From assembly GCA_002205125.1 (NCBI GenBank), contig NIOE01000003.1, positions 496,001 to 560,000 on the forward strand: a stretch of 64,000 bases of DNA. The letters run 5' to 3'. The DNA is from Roseateles noduli. Lineage in GTDB: Bacteria; Pseudomonadota; Gammaproteobacteria; Burkholderiales; Burkholderiaceae_C. Positions within the stretch are counted from its first letter, which is position 1, and every line of letters begins with the position of its first letter. The position numbers were made by a program, and so were the translations under genes. Below the pieces are notes generated by a model. That model ran no database searches and was not told the origin of the DNA. It saw only the letters and a list, made by a program, of their open reading frames with translations. Of this stretch, positions 37,001 to 44,865 are shown piece by piece.

Positions 37001-37197
37001 TCGATGACCTGCGTCACCGAGTCCTCGATGGCCTTGGCGGCCGCGCCCGGGTAGCTGGTGTTGATGGAGATGCGCGTGGGCGCGATGTCGGGGTAGCGCT
37101 CCAGCGGCAGGATGCGCACCGCGGCGGCACCCGCCAGCATGATCACGATGGCGATGACCCACGCGAAGATGGGCCGGTCGATGAAGAACGACGCCAT
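34021..37197 (-). CDS. RND multidrug efflux permease (HAE1, AcrB/MexB-like)
   Basis: A complete 1058-residue inner-membrane pump. It starts [21 protein letters not shown]. The porter domain begins [23 protein letters not shown]. TM4 contains the proton-relay pair in [25 protein letters not shown], followed by the RND signature [30 protein letters not shown]. The C-terminal half repeats the fold ([21 protein letters not shown]). It follows the adaptor by 4 bp and overlaps the channel gene by ATGA. The divergent BaeSR system is its likely regulator. Confidence 0.97.
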   Translation of the reverse strand: [1058 protein letters not shown]

Positions 37198-37201
37198 GGT
37201 G

Positions 37202-38545
37202 TCAGCGTCCCGCGCCGGAGGCCGGACCGGACGTCGAGTCCCCGGGCGCGCCGGGCTGCGTCGCCGCCGACGCGGCAGGACCGCCGATTTCCGCGGCGAC
37301 CGCCGCCGTGGCGGAGGCCGCCGCCGACGCCGGCTTTGCACTGGCACCTGCGGCGCCGCCCTTCTTCATGCCCGCCGGCACCGGCGTCACCGGTTGACCG
37401 GCACGCACGCGCTGCAGGCCTTCGATGGCGAGCTTGTCGCCGGCCTTGAGGCCGCTGGCGACCAGCCACTGGTTGCCGACCGCGCGGGTCAGCACCAGCT
37501 GGCGCAGCTGGAGCTTGTTCTCCGGACCGACCACCAGCGCGGTCGCCTCGCCGGTGGGCGAGCGCGTCACGCCCTGCTGCGGCACCAGGATGACGCCGCT
37601 GTCGACGCCGGCCAGCAGCTTGGCCCGGACCACCATGCCGGGCAGCAGCGCGCCGTCCGGGTTGGGCACGATCGCGCGCAGCGTGACCGCGCCGGTGCCG
37701 CGGTCCACCGTCACGCCGCTGAACTGCAGCGTGCCGGGACGCAAATATTCTGTGCCGTCCTCCAACACCAGCTTGATCTTGCTGCTACCGCTTCGAGCGT
37801 CGAGCTGGCGGCGCAGCTGCAGGATCTCGGCGCTGCTCTGGACGATGTCCACGTGCATCGGATCGAGCTGCTGCACCGTCGTCAGCGCCTGCGTCTGCGC
37901 GGCGGTGACCAGCGCGCCGGCGGTCACCGTCGACACCTCGATGCGGCCGGAGATCGGCGCGGTGATGCGGGTCCGGTCCAGTTGCACGCGCGCGGCGTCG
38001 AGCGCGGCGCGGGCCACGGCCACGTCGGCCTGCGCCTGGCGCAGCGCGCTGGCGCTGTCGTCGGCGCTCTGGCGGCTGAGGGCGTCGGCCTTGAGCAGCT
38101 CCGCATCGCGCTCGGCGCGGCTGCGGGCGACGGCCACCTGGGCCTCGGCCTTCTGCAGCGCGGCGGCGGTGCGGGCGCGCTCGGCGTCGTAGGTCGCGGC
38201 GTCGAGCTGGTACAGCGGCTGACCGGCACGGACCAGCTTGCCTTCCTCGAAGAGACGCTTCTGCACGATGCCCGTCACCTGCGGACGGATCTCGGCGACC
38301 TGGCTGGCGGACAGCCGGCCCGGCAGCTCCAGCGCCAGCGGCGCGTCCTGCGTCGTCACCACGATCACGCCGACTTCGGGCGGGGCGCGCTTGGCGGTCT
38401 CGTCCTTCTTCTCGCCGCAGCCGGCGAGCACCAGCACGGCCAGGGCGGCCAGCGCCGCGGCGATCGGACCCAGGGACGGCGCGCGCGGGGTGCGCGACGG
38501 GATCAAGGACTTCAACGACGTGGATGTCAGAATCTTCTTCGGCAT
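37202..38545 (-). CDS. RND efflux adaptor lipoprotein (AcrA/MexA-like)
   Basis: A 447-residue adaptor. The lipobox LAGC places the lipid on Cys43 after a long, basic n-region. The lipoyl and alpha-hairpin parts follow (LPGRLSASQVAEIRPQVTGIVQKRLFEEGKLVRAGQPLYQLD and LDRTRITAPISGRIEVS). The beta-barrel domain then leads to VILVPQQGVTRSPTGEATALVV and a long Ala/Gly/Ser-rich tail. It is the first gene of the adaptor-pump-channel operon, divergent from baeS across 202 bp. Confidence 0.95.
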   Translation of the reverse strand: MPKKILTSTSLKSLIPSRTPRAPSLGPIAAALAALAVLVLAGCGEKKDETAKRAPPEVGVIVVTTQDAPLALELPGRLSASQVAEIRPQVTGIVQKRLFEEGKLVRAGQPLYQLDAATYDAERARTAAALQKAEAQVAVARSRAERDAELLKADALSRQSADDSASALRQAQADVAVARAALDAARVQLDRTRITAPISGRIEVSTVTAGALVTAAQTQALTTVQQLDPMHVDIVQSSAEILQLRRQLDARSGSSKIKLVLEDGTEYLRPGTLQFSGVTVDRGTGAVTLRAIVPNPDGALLPGMVVRAKLLAGVDSGVILVPQQGVTRSPTGEATALVVGPENKLQLRQLVLTRAVGNQWLVASGLKAGDKLAIEGLQRVRAGQPVTPVPAGMKKGGAAGASAKPASAAASATAAVAAEIGGPAASAATQPGAPGDSTSGPASGAGR

Positions 38546-38747
38546 GGCGGCGGATGCTCGTCCACGAATGTGGAGAGACCTTGAAGATCGCGTCAGGCGC
38601 GCGGCCTCCGCCCGGATGGCTTGCCCGTCGCACGCCGACGCCCTCATCATCCCGTCCGTCGACGGTTCTCCCATCACTTTCGGCACACTGCCGCGGTCCG
38701 TTCCGCGCTTCCCTTCGCGCTTCCCCTTCGTTTTCCCTCGCTCCCGG

Positions 38748-40139
38748 ATGAAGCTCTCGTTCACCCTCACCGCCCGGCTCTTCGCCGCCGTCTTCAGCAC
38801 CGCCATGGCGGTGGCGCTGGCGATGGGCGTGTTCTCGCACATCAACCTGAACCGGGACTTCATCGGCTACCTCAACGAGCAGGGCGTGAACCGGCTGGAA
38901 CTGGCACGGACCAGCGTCACCGCCGGTTATCGCGAGAACGGCAAGAGCTGGGATTTCCTGCGCGAGAAGCCGGAGCTCTGGGGCCGCCTGCTGCGCCCGC
39001 TGGTGCCGGAGGCCGACATGCCCGCCGTCAAGCACGGTCCGGCCGAGCTGACGGGCGCGACGCGGCGCTTCACGCTGTTCGACGAGAACCGCGAGCGCGT
39101 GGCCGGTTATGCCGGGCCGGTGGAGCCGAGCGTGGAGCGGCCCATCATCGTGGACGGCCTGACCGTGGGTTGGCTGACGCTGACGCCCATCGAATCGGTG
39201 AGCCCGGGCGCGGAGAAGCATTTCTACGACGCGCAGCTGCGCTCGGCGTGGGTGGTTGGCGGGGCGGCGGTGCTGCTCGCCGGGGCGGTCGCGTTCTGGA
39301 TCTCGCGCCGGCTGCTGAGTCCAGTGCGGCGCGTCGCCGACGCCACGCACCGGCTGGCGGCGGGCGACTTCGAGGTCCGCGTGCCCGAGACGCGCAACAA
39401 CGACGACATCGCCGGTCTGGGCCGCGACTTCAACCAGCTCGCGCTGACCCTGCAGCGCAACGAGGCGATGCGGCGCGAGTTCCTCGCCGACGTCTCGCAC
39501 GAGCTGCGCACGCCGCTGGGCGTGCTGCACGGCGAGCTGGAGGCGCTGGAGGACGGCGTGCGCAAGCTCGACGCGCAGGCGCTGCGCTCGCTGCAGGGCG
39601 AGGTCGGCATCCTGCACAAGCTGGTCGACGACCTTCACGAGCTGTCGATGGCGGACGTGGGCGCCCTCGCCTACCGCAAGTCGGAGGTCGACCTGTGCCA
39701 GTTGATCGACGTGACGGCGGGCGCCTTCGGCGAACGCATGCACGGCAGCGGCCTGAAGCTGCAGCTGGACCTGCCGGAGCAGCCGCTGCGCGTCTTCGGC
39801 GACGAGCGCCGGCTGCGGCAGTTGCTGGGCAATCTCGTCGAGAACAGCTGCCGCTACACGGACGCCGGCGGCGCGCTGAGCATCAGCGCGCGGCGCAGCG
39901 GGGACCATGCGGTGATCGACGTGCAGGACACCTCGCCCGGCGTCGGGCCGGAGCATCTGCCGCGGCTGTTCGAGCGCTTTTTCCGCGTCGACGCGTCGCG
40001 CAGCCGTCGCGGCGGCGGATCGGGGCTGGGGCTGTCGATCTGCCAGCGCATCGCGGAAGCGCACGAGGGCCGCATCGAAGCGCGCCCCTCGCCGCTGGGC
40101 GGCCTGTGGATGCGCGTGGAGCTGCCGGTCCATGTCTGA
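38748..40139 (+). CDS. baeS: sensor histidine kinase BaeS-like
   Basis: A 463-residue membrane kinase. TM1 (residues about 8-27), a periplasmic sensor region of about 135 residues, TM2 (WVVGGAAVLLAGAVAFWI), and a HAMP domain (SRRLLSPVRRVADATHRLAAGDF) precede the phosphoacceptor His251 in DVSHELRTPLG. The ATP-binding domain has LVENSCRYT (N box), DTSPGVGPEHLPRLFERFFRVD and GGGSGLGLSICQRI. Family members sense envelope stress and control efflux genes. It overlaps baeR by 8 bp and diverges from the pump operon, so it probably controls it. Confidence 0.92.
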   Translation: MKLSFTLTARLFAAVFSTAMAVALAMGVFSHINLNRDFIGYLNEQGVNRLELARTSVTAGYRENGKSWDFLREKPELWGRLLRPLVPEADMPAVKHGPAELTGATRRFTLFDENRERVAGYAGPVEPSVERPIIVDGLTVGWLTLTPIESVSPGAEKHFYDAQLRSAWVVGGAAVLLAGAVAFWISRRLLSPVRRVADATHRLAAGDFEVRVPETRNNDDIAGLGRDFNQLALTLQRNEAMRREFLADVSHELRTPLGVLHGELEALEDGVRKLDAQALRSLQGEVGILHKLVDDLHELSMADVGALAYRKSEVDLCQLIDVTAGAFGERMHGSGLKLQLDLPEQPLRVFGDERRLRQLLGNLVENSCRYTDAGGALSISARRSGDHAVIDVQDTSPGVGPEHLPRLFERFFRVDASRSRRGGGSGLGLSICQRIAEAHEGRIEARPSPLGGLWMRVELPVHV

Positions 40140-40890
40140 GAACAGTGCGGGCTCGGGATCGGGTCTGGCGCCGATGCCGATGGAGCCGGGTCCGTCGCGG
40201 GTGCTGGTGGTCGAGGACGAGCCCAAGCTCGCGGCGCTGCTGGCGGACTACCTGCGCGCGGCAGGGCACGAGCCGGAATGCGTGGCTGATGGTCGCGAGG
40301 TGATCCCGGCGTGGACGGCGCGGCGGCACGACCTGATCCTGCTCGACCTGATGCTGCCGGGCATCGACGGGCTGACGCTGTGCCGCACGCTGCGCGCGAT
40401 GAGCAGCGTGCCCATCCTGATGCTGACGGCGCGGGCAGACGAGTCGGACCGGCTGGCGGGTCTGGAGACGGGCGCGGACGACTACATCGCGAAGAACCCC
40501 TTCAGCCCGCGCGAGGTAATGGCGCGGGTCAAGGCGGCGCTGCGTCGCGGCCGGGCGCACGAGATGGCGACGGCCGCCGCGGTGGCCGCCTTCGCGGCCG
40601 GCAGCGAGGCGCTGTTCATCGACGAGGCCGGCTGGACCGCGAGCTGGCGCGGCGAGCCGCTGGACCTGACGCCGATCGAGTTCCGGCTGCTCCACATCCT
40701 GGCCGCGCAGCCCGGGCGGGTGTACGCGCGCACGCAGTTGCTGGACCTGCTGCACGTGGACGGCCGCGAGGTCACCGAGCGCGCGGTCGACAGCCACATC
40801 AAGAACCTGCGGCGCAAGCTGGAGCGCGCGGGCGCCGGTACGGACCGGATCCGGTCGATCTACGGCGTGGGCTACCGGTTCGAGCGGTGA
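40132..40890 (+). CDS. baeR: OmpR-family response regulator BaeR-like
   Basis: A 252-residue regulator. The receiver domain has VLVVEDEPKLAALL, phosphoacceptor Asp72 (LILLDLMLPGIDG) and T99. The winged helix ends with the DNA-binding RAVDSHIKNLRRKLERAG and YGVGYRFE. The usual conserved KP pair after DDYI reads AKNPF: a single Asn stands between Lys121 and the Pro, an extra residue relative to the usual KPxSPREV. About 20 Ser/Gly/Pro residues precede the receiver. It is coupled to baeS. Confidence 0.92.
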   Translation: MSENSAGSGSGLAPMPMEPGPSRVLVVEDEPKLAALLADYLRAAGHEPECVADGREVIPAWTARRHDLILLDLMLPGIDGLTLCRTLRAMSSVPILMLTARADESDRLAGLETGADDYIAKNPFSPREVMARVKAALRRGRAHEMATAAAVAAFAAGSEALFIDEAGWTASWRGEPLDLTPIEFRLLHILAAQPGRVYARTQLLDLLHVDGREVTERAVDSHIKNLRRKLERAGAGTDRIRSIYGVGYRFER

Positions 40891-41079
40891 CAGGTCTTGC
40901 CTGGATCGGTGGTCCAATCCGTTACGCGCGATTCGGGGCGTATTCGGCAGTCAACGAATGACTAACCGCCGCGTTATTCGAACGAGCAATTGCTGACGAC
41001 TCCGAAGCATTCCGCAACATGACCGCAATGAGACGGTCACGGCGCTTCCGGACAGTCGTTCCCCGAGGAGGAACCCTGA

Positions 41080-41592
41080 ATGAAGAAATGGATCGCCATC
41101 GTCGCGCTGGCACTTCTGAACGCCTGCGCTTTCACGTCCTACACCCGCATGTTCGGCGGTTACGGCTACAACGACGTGCCGCTGTCGCCGGACCGCTACC
41201 GCGTGACCTTCGCCGGCTACCAGAACGACGTGCCGTCCAAGGCGGCGGACCAGGCCCTGCTGCGCAGCGCCGAGTTGACGCTGACCAAGGGCTACCGCTA
41301 CTTCGTCGTCGTCGAGGAGCGCAACGACATGCTCACCAGCAGCTACCAGGTGCCGGCGACGCAGACGACCGAGACCACGAGCAAGGTTGAAGGCAACGAG
41401 ACGAAGTCGGTCTCGACGACGACCTACAACGAAGCCAAGACCGTCACGCAGAAGCAGCCGGCCACGACGCTGACCATCCAGTGCTTCCACGACAAGCCGG
41501 CCGAGGCCGCCGAAGGCAAGGTCTACGACGCGCAGTTCCTGTGGACCGAACTCGGCCCGCGTTACGGCGTCAAGCGTCCGCCCAAGGGCTGA
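41080..41592 (+). CDS. lipoprotein, CC0125/CC1285-like
   Basis: 170 residues. The signal MKKWIAIVALALLNAC gives lipidated Cys16. The body YNDVPLSPDRYRVTFAGYQNDVPSKAADQALLRSAELTLTKGYRYFVVVEE matches a widespread family of small proteobacterial lipoproteins of unknown role. A Thr/Ser/Val-rich stretch (about 90-125) follows and then TIQCFHDKP. A strong GAGGAGG lies 8 nt before the ATG. It is likely a single-gene unit; the 189-bp gap before it holds its promoter and shows no ORF. Confidence 0.75.
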   Translation: MKKWIAIVALALLNACAFTSYTRMFGGYGYNDVPLSPDRYRVTFAGYQNDVPSKAADQALLRSAELTLTKGYRYFVVVEERNDMLTSSYQVPATQTTETTSKVEGNETKSVSTTTYNEAKTVTQKQPATTLTIQCFHDKPAEAAEGKVYDAQFLWTELGPRYGVKRPPKG

Positions 41593-41602
41593 CCGCCGCC
41601 GC

Positions 41603-42391
41603 TCACGGAGACGCCGACACCCCCGCTGACAGACGCGCCGCCACGGCCGGCAACCCGGCCGCCGCGGTCGTCTGCCAACGGAAGCTCACGTTCGCGGCCA
41701 CGTCGCCCGGCTGGGGATTGATCTCCACGATCACCGCGCCCTTCGGGGCCAGCCTCACCATGCCCGCCGCCGGATAGACGACGCCGGACGTCCCGACGAT
41801 CAGCAGCAGGTCGCACTCGGCGATGCGTTGCGCCGCCGCGTTCACGACCTCATCGTCGAGCTGCTCGCCGAACCACACGACGCCGGGGCGGATCGACCCC
41901 TTGCCGCACGCCGCGCAGATCGGCGGCGTCAGTCGACGCTGCGCTTCGGGCGGCGGATCGTTCAGCTCGGCGCGTGCACCGCACCGGTCGCATCGCGCCG
42001 CGAAGAGACTCCCGTGCAAGTGCAGGGCGCCGTCCACGCCCGCGCGCTCATGCAGGTCGTCGACGTTCTGCGTCACGACCTGCGCGCCGAACTCCCGCTG
42101 CAGTCGCGCCACCGCGACATGACCCGGATTCGGCTTCGCGGCCATCACGTGCCCGCGGCGCCATTCATACCAGCCCCAGACGGTCTCCTTGTCGCGCTGC
42201 CAGGCGCCAGGTGTTGCCAGCTGCTGCGGATCGAATTCGCCCCACAGCCCATTGCTGCCGGAACGGAATGTGGGAATGCCGCTGTCAGCCGACATCCCGG
42301 CGCCGCTGAACACGACGATGTGCTCGAAGCGGCGATTCAGCAGTTGACCTAGTTCTGTGGGTAGGTCTCCCCACTCATTGTTGTCATTCAT
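41603..42391 (-). CDS. NAD-dependent protein deacylase, SIR2 family
   Basis: A 262-residue sirtuin of CobB type. The NAD-binding VVFSGAGMSADSGIPTFR, the active-site TQNVDDLHERAG and catalytic His in LHLHGSLF are present, with two zinc pairs (CDRCGA and CAACGKG) and VVWFGEQLDDEVV. It therefore looks like an active lysine deacylase, not one of the zinc-free SIR2 NADases of defence systems. The start MNDNNEWGD has a weak RBS. A GTG further upstream would reach into the divergent gene. It diverges from the Panacea-domain gene by 107 bp. Confidence 0.93.
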   Translation of the reverse strand: MNDNNEWGDLPTELGQLLNRRFEHIVVFSGAGMSADSGIPTFRSGSNGLWGEFDPQQLATPGAWQRDKETVWGWYEWRRGHVMAAKPNPGHVAVARLQREFGAQVVTQNVDDLHERAGVDGALHLHGSLFAARCDRCGARAELNDPPPEAQRRLTPPICAACGKGSIRPGVVWFGEQLDDEVVNAAAQRIAECDLLLIVGTSGVVYPAAGMVRLAPKGAVIVEINPQPGDVAANVSFRWQTTAAAGLPAVAARLSAGVSASP

Positions 42392-42498
42392 TCTCAGAAA
42401 CCCATCGAATTGCAGGGTGCGATTCCCCCGCGAGAGGGAGTCCGTCTCCCCCGTCGAATCGCTGTCGTCGCAGAGATGCGCTCGGATAATCGTATGCC

Positions 42499-42984
42499 AT
42501 GAGTTACGCACCTGCTCTCGTCGCCAATGCCTTCGTCTATCGCGGAAAACAAGCGGGACGCAGGTTCGGACATCTGGAGATCCAGAAGTTCGTGTTCTTC
42601 ATTCACGCGTGGACGCTGACACTTCGTGGCGATTCGGTCGTCTCCGAGCGTCCCGAAGCCTGGGAGCATGGCCCGCTGTTCTCCTCGCTCTATTACCGGC
42701 TCAGGACATTCGAAGCCAAGGCGATCGAGATGCTCCCAGAATTCCACCCGGAGACGTGCAAGTTCATCCCTCTCATCCCCAGTCGAGATGATGAGGAGTT
42801 CTGGTCCTACGTCGACCAGGTCTTGGAGAAGTATGGAGAGTTTTCAGATCTGGAGCTCTCCGCGCTGGGTCGGGAGAGCGGAGGGCCGTGGGAGGAGATG
42901 AGGAACGCCAAGATCGCCGTGATGGACGACGAGGTGATCCGCAAGCACTTCGCCAAGAAGGTCTCTGATGCCTGCAACGAATGA
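42499..42984 (+). CDS. Panacea-domain (DUF4065/SocA-like) protein, possible antitoxin
   Basis: 161 residues. The Panacea core HLEIQKFVFFIHAWTLTLRGDSVVSERPEAWEHGPLFSSLYYRLRTF (about 25-71) has the family's KxxYxxH-like helix and the W.(H/Y)GP motif. Panacea domains are known antitoxins that pair with many unrelated toxins and also occur in prophages. The gene overlaps a small membrane protein gene by 17 bp, as toxin-antitoxin pairs often do. Base composition is visibly less GC-rich than that of its neighbours, which suggests transfer. The RBS is poor. The antitoxin role is inference. Confidence 0.8.
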   Translation: MSYAPALVANAFVYRGKQAGRRFGHLEIQKFVFFIHAWTLTLRGDSVVSERPEAWEHGPLFSSLYYRLRTFEAKAIEMLPEFHPETCKFIPLIPSRDDEEFWSYVDQVLEKYGEFSDLELSALGRESGGPWEEMRNAKIAVMDDEVIRKHFAKKVSDACNE

Positions 42985-43405
42985 TCATTCGACGAAGCGC
43001 TTTCCCAAGGCCTCGCCGCCGGTCGCTGCCGCTCTCGACAATGACGTCGAGCGCGGCTTCCTGACCCGGCCACAAGCGCTGGACCTGAGCCTGCGGGCCT
43101 GGGCCGCTCGCGGGGGATTGGCCGCCGTGGCCGTGCTTTACGCCGCAGGGCTGTTCTCGCTCAGCCTCTTTGTCGGCGTCTTCGACCACTGGCCCGCTGT
43201 CTCCGCCGACAAGTGGCACATCGTCGTGACCACGGTCGTGGCGCTCTTCTCGGTGCCCACGATGATCTTGCTGACGATCATCCGGAGCTCCTCGTCGGTG
43301 AAGACCGAGCCGGATGCCGCGACCAAGAACTTTCATACCTTGATCGGCGAGAAGCTCCTCAGCCTGCTGGAGAAGCTCGCCGACAAGGTGATCGCCAAGA
43401 ACTGA
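42968..43405 (+). CDS. small membrane protein paired with the Panacea protein, candidate toxin
   Basis: 145 residues. A charged N-terminus (1-48) is followed by two membrane segments (about 50-72 and 84-106, LAAVAVLYAAGLFSLSLFVGVF and IVVTTVVALFSVPTMILLTII). The C-terminus is a Lys/Leu-rich amphipathic helix (LIGEKLLSLLEKLADKVIAKN). The start lies inside the last codons of the Panacea gene, so translation is coupled. I recognise no family. Some Panacea partners are membrane-acting toxins, which fits, but a benign membrane partner is equally possible. Confidence 0.65.
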   Translation: MPATNDHSTKRFPKASPPVAAALDNDVERGFLTRPQALDLSLRAWAARGGLAAVAVLYAAGLFSLSLFVGVFDHWPAVSADKWHIVVTTVVALFSVPTMILLTIIRSSSSVKTEPDAATKNFHTLIGEKLLSLLEKLADKVIAKN

Positions 43406-43423
43406 GTTGAGGGGCTCGGGAGC

Positions 43424-43903
43424 TCAGCCCTTCAACGCCGCCTCGATCTTGGCGACGTCGATCTTGTGCATCTCCATCATCGCGCTGAAAGCGCGCTTGG
43501 CCGCCGAGCGGTCGGGGTTGTTCAGGGCCTCCGACAGCACCCGCGGCGTGATCTGCCACGAGATGCCCCACTTGTCCTTGCACCAGCCGCACGCGCTCTC
43601 CTGACCGCCGTTGCCGACGATTGCATTCCAGAGCCGGTCCGTCTCGGCCTGGTCGTCGGTCGCGACCTGGAACGAGAAGGCCTCGCTGTGCTTCATGCCC
43701 GGCCCGCCGTTCAGGCCGATGCAGGGAATGCCCATCACGGTGAACTCGACGACCAGCACGTCGCCTTCCACGCCCGAGGGATAGTCGCCCGGCGCCCGCG
43801 CGATGCGGCCGATCTTGCTGTCCGGGAAGGTCTTCTCGTAGAAACGCGCGGCCTCTTCAGCGTCCTTGTCGTACCAGACGCAGATCGTGTTCTTTGCTTG
43901 CAT
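43424..43903 (-). CDS. VOC superfamily protein, PhnB/3-demethylubiquinone-methyltransferase-like
   Basis: A 159-residue protein of the PhnB-type glyoxalase/bleomycin-resistance fold. It has CVWYDKDAEEAARFYEKTFPDSKIGRI, the central VEFTVMGIPCIGLNGGPGMKHSEAFSFQVATDDQAETDRLW and CGWCKDKWGISWQITPRVL. The ending DRSAAKRAFSAMMEMHKIDVAKIEAALKG is also typical. Biochemical function in this family is mostly unknown; the methyltransferase name is historical. AAGGAG lies 6 nt before the ATG. It converges with the small membrane protein gene, 18 bp apart. Confidence 0.85.
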   Translation of the reverse strand: MQAKNTICVWYDKDAEEAARFYEKTFPDSKIGRIARAPGDYPSGVEGDVLVVEFTVMGIPCIGLNGGPGMKHSEAFSFQVATDDQAETDRLWNAIVGNGGQESACGWCKDKWGISWQITPRVLSEALNNPDRSAAKRAFSAMMEMHKIDVAKIEAALKG

Positions 43904-44064
43904 GGGGTCTCCTTGGGGTTGGGGGGTCATCGTAGACACGACGAGCGGGCATCGATGTTTTCGACAAGGTCCTCCACATCAGGGACAACCCGGTACGACA
44001 AAAGAACACCCCCACCGGGACACCCCTCACCAGATGGGCGCCTCATGCGCCTTGGCGCGCCCCC

Positions 44065-44865
44065 TCAGATCCCGCCCGCTGACACGATCGGCCCCGTCGG
44101 CTTGCCGGTGCGCGAGCCGCCGCTGGGCTCCAGGCTGACGGCGAAGGCCTGGGTGTCGGTCAGCAGGTTCGCGCGCGTCACCGTGGTCGGGACATCGCCG
44201 GCCGCGATCAGGCCCAGCGAGCGCGGCGCGCCCGCTTTCGGCACAGCCCAAAGCTCCAGCGCTTGGGATGCGTCGATCACCACCGGTGCGAGAGGCTTCA
44301 GCACCAGCGCGCGTCCATCTGCGGACACGCTGGCGACGAAGCCGGTCTTGACGAGCTCGACGCCCTCCGGCGTGCTGCGCAGCACCACCACGATGGGCGC
44401 TGCCTCGGGCACGGGTCGGGCGACGATCACGGCCAGCACCACGGAAGCCGCGAGGGCCACGGCACTGAGCCCACGCCAGAACCACAGCGCGCCTGCGCGA
44501 TCGTTGGCGGCCGGGCGCGCATCCGTTGAGACCGAGGTCGGCGTTGACGTTGACGTTGACGTTGACGTTGGCAACGTCGATGTCGATGTCGATGTCGTTG
44601 CTGAAGGCTGTGTCGACGACAGCGCGCTGTCGGATGCGCCGAACAGACGCATCTGGATCGTTGCCCACACGCTAGCAGGCGGTTCGACGGCTGCCACTTG
44701 CCCCGCCAGCAGTTGCAGACGCGCAGTCCAGGTCGCCGTGGCGGCGGCCAGCGCGGGATGCGCCGGCAACAGCTTCTCGAATCGGCGACGCGCGCCGCCT
44801 CTCAGCGTGCCGACGGCGTAATCGGCGGCCAGCCGCTCCGCGCGTTCCGGATGTCCGTAGTCCAT
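44065..44865 (-). CDS. anti-sigma factor, RskA-like
   Basis: A 266-residue single-pass membrane protein. The cytoplasmic anti-sigma region starts HPERAERLAADYAVGTLRGGARRRFEKLLPAHPAL. A Ser/Thr repeat linker (about 89-114) precedes TM 131-149. The periplasmic RskA-type domain follows (VVLRSTPEGVELVKTGFVASVSADGRALVLKPLAPVVIDASQALELWAVPKAGAPRSLGLI). There is no zinc HxxxCxxC motif. The ATG shares one base with the sigma stop (TGATG). Release probably requires proteolysis, as in the SigK/RskA system (family knowledge). Confidence 0.88.
   Translation of the reverse strand: MDYGHPERAERLAADYAVGTLRGGARRRFEKLLPAHPALAAATATWTARLQLLAGQVAAVEPPASVWATIQMRLFGASDSALSSTQPSATTSTSTSTLPTSTSTSTSTPTSVSTDARPAANDRAGALWFWRGLSAVALAASVVLAVIVARPVPEAAPIVVVLRSTPEGVELVKTGFVASVSADGRALVLKPLAPVVIDASQALELWAVPKAGAPRSLGLIAAGDVPTTVTRANLLTDTQAFAVSLEPSGGSRTGKPTGPIVSAGGI
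44542..44600. repeat. hexanucleotide repeats in anti-sigma linker
   Basis: On the plus strand GTTGAC is repeated about four times and GTCGAT three times. In the gene this encodes alternating Ser-Thr. Units of six bases would vary in number without a frameshift. Confidence 0.75.

Noticed and set aside
33907-37449. Plus-strand open frame of about 1180 codons opposite the RND pump
   Set aside because: It is antisense to three clear efflux genes, its translation is His/Arg/Gln-rich without motifs, and long antisense frames are expected at this GC content.
41603-43405. SIR2 plus Panacea genes as one antiphage defence system
   Set aside because: The sirtuin keeps both zinc pairs and the deacylase motifs, unlike SIR2 NADase effectors, and it is divergent from the Panacea pair, so the link is weak.
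43405-43440. Imperfect hairpin TTGAGGGGCT...AGCCCTTCAA between convergent genes
   Set aside because: The pairing has mismatches and overlaps coding sequence; it is too weak to list as a terminator.
44027-44668. Minus-strand frame with a (DI)n and (NV)n peptide run
   Set aside because: It is another frame of the hexanucleotide repeat inside the anti-sigma gene, and the anti-sigma frame has the real domains and coupling.
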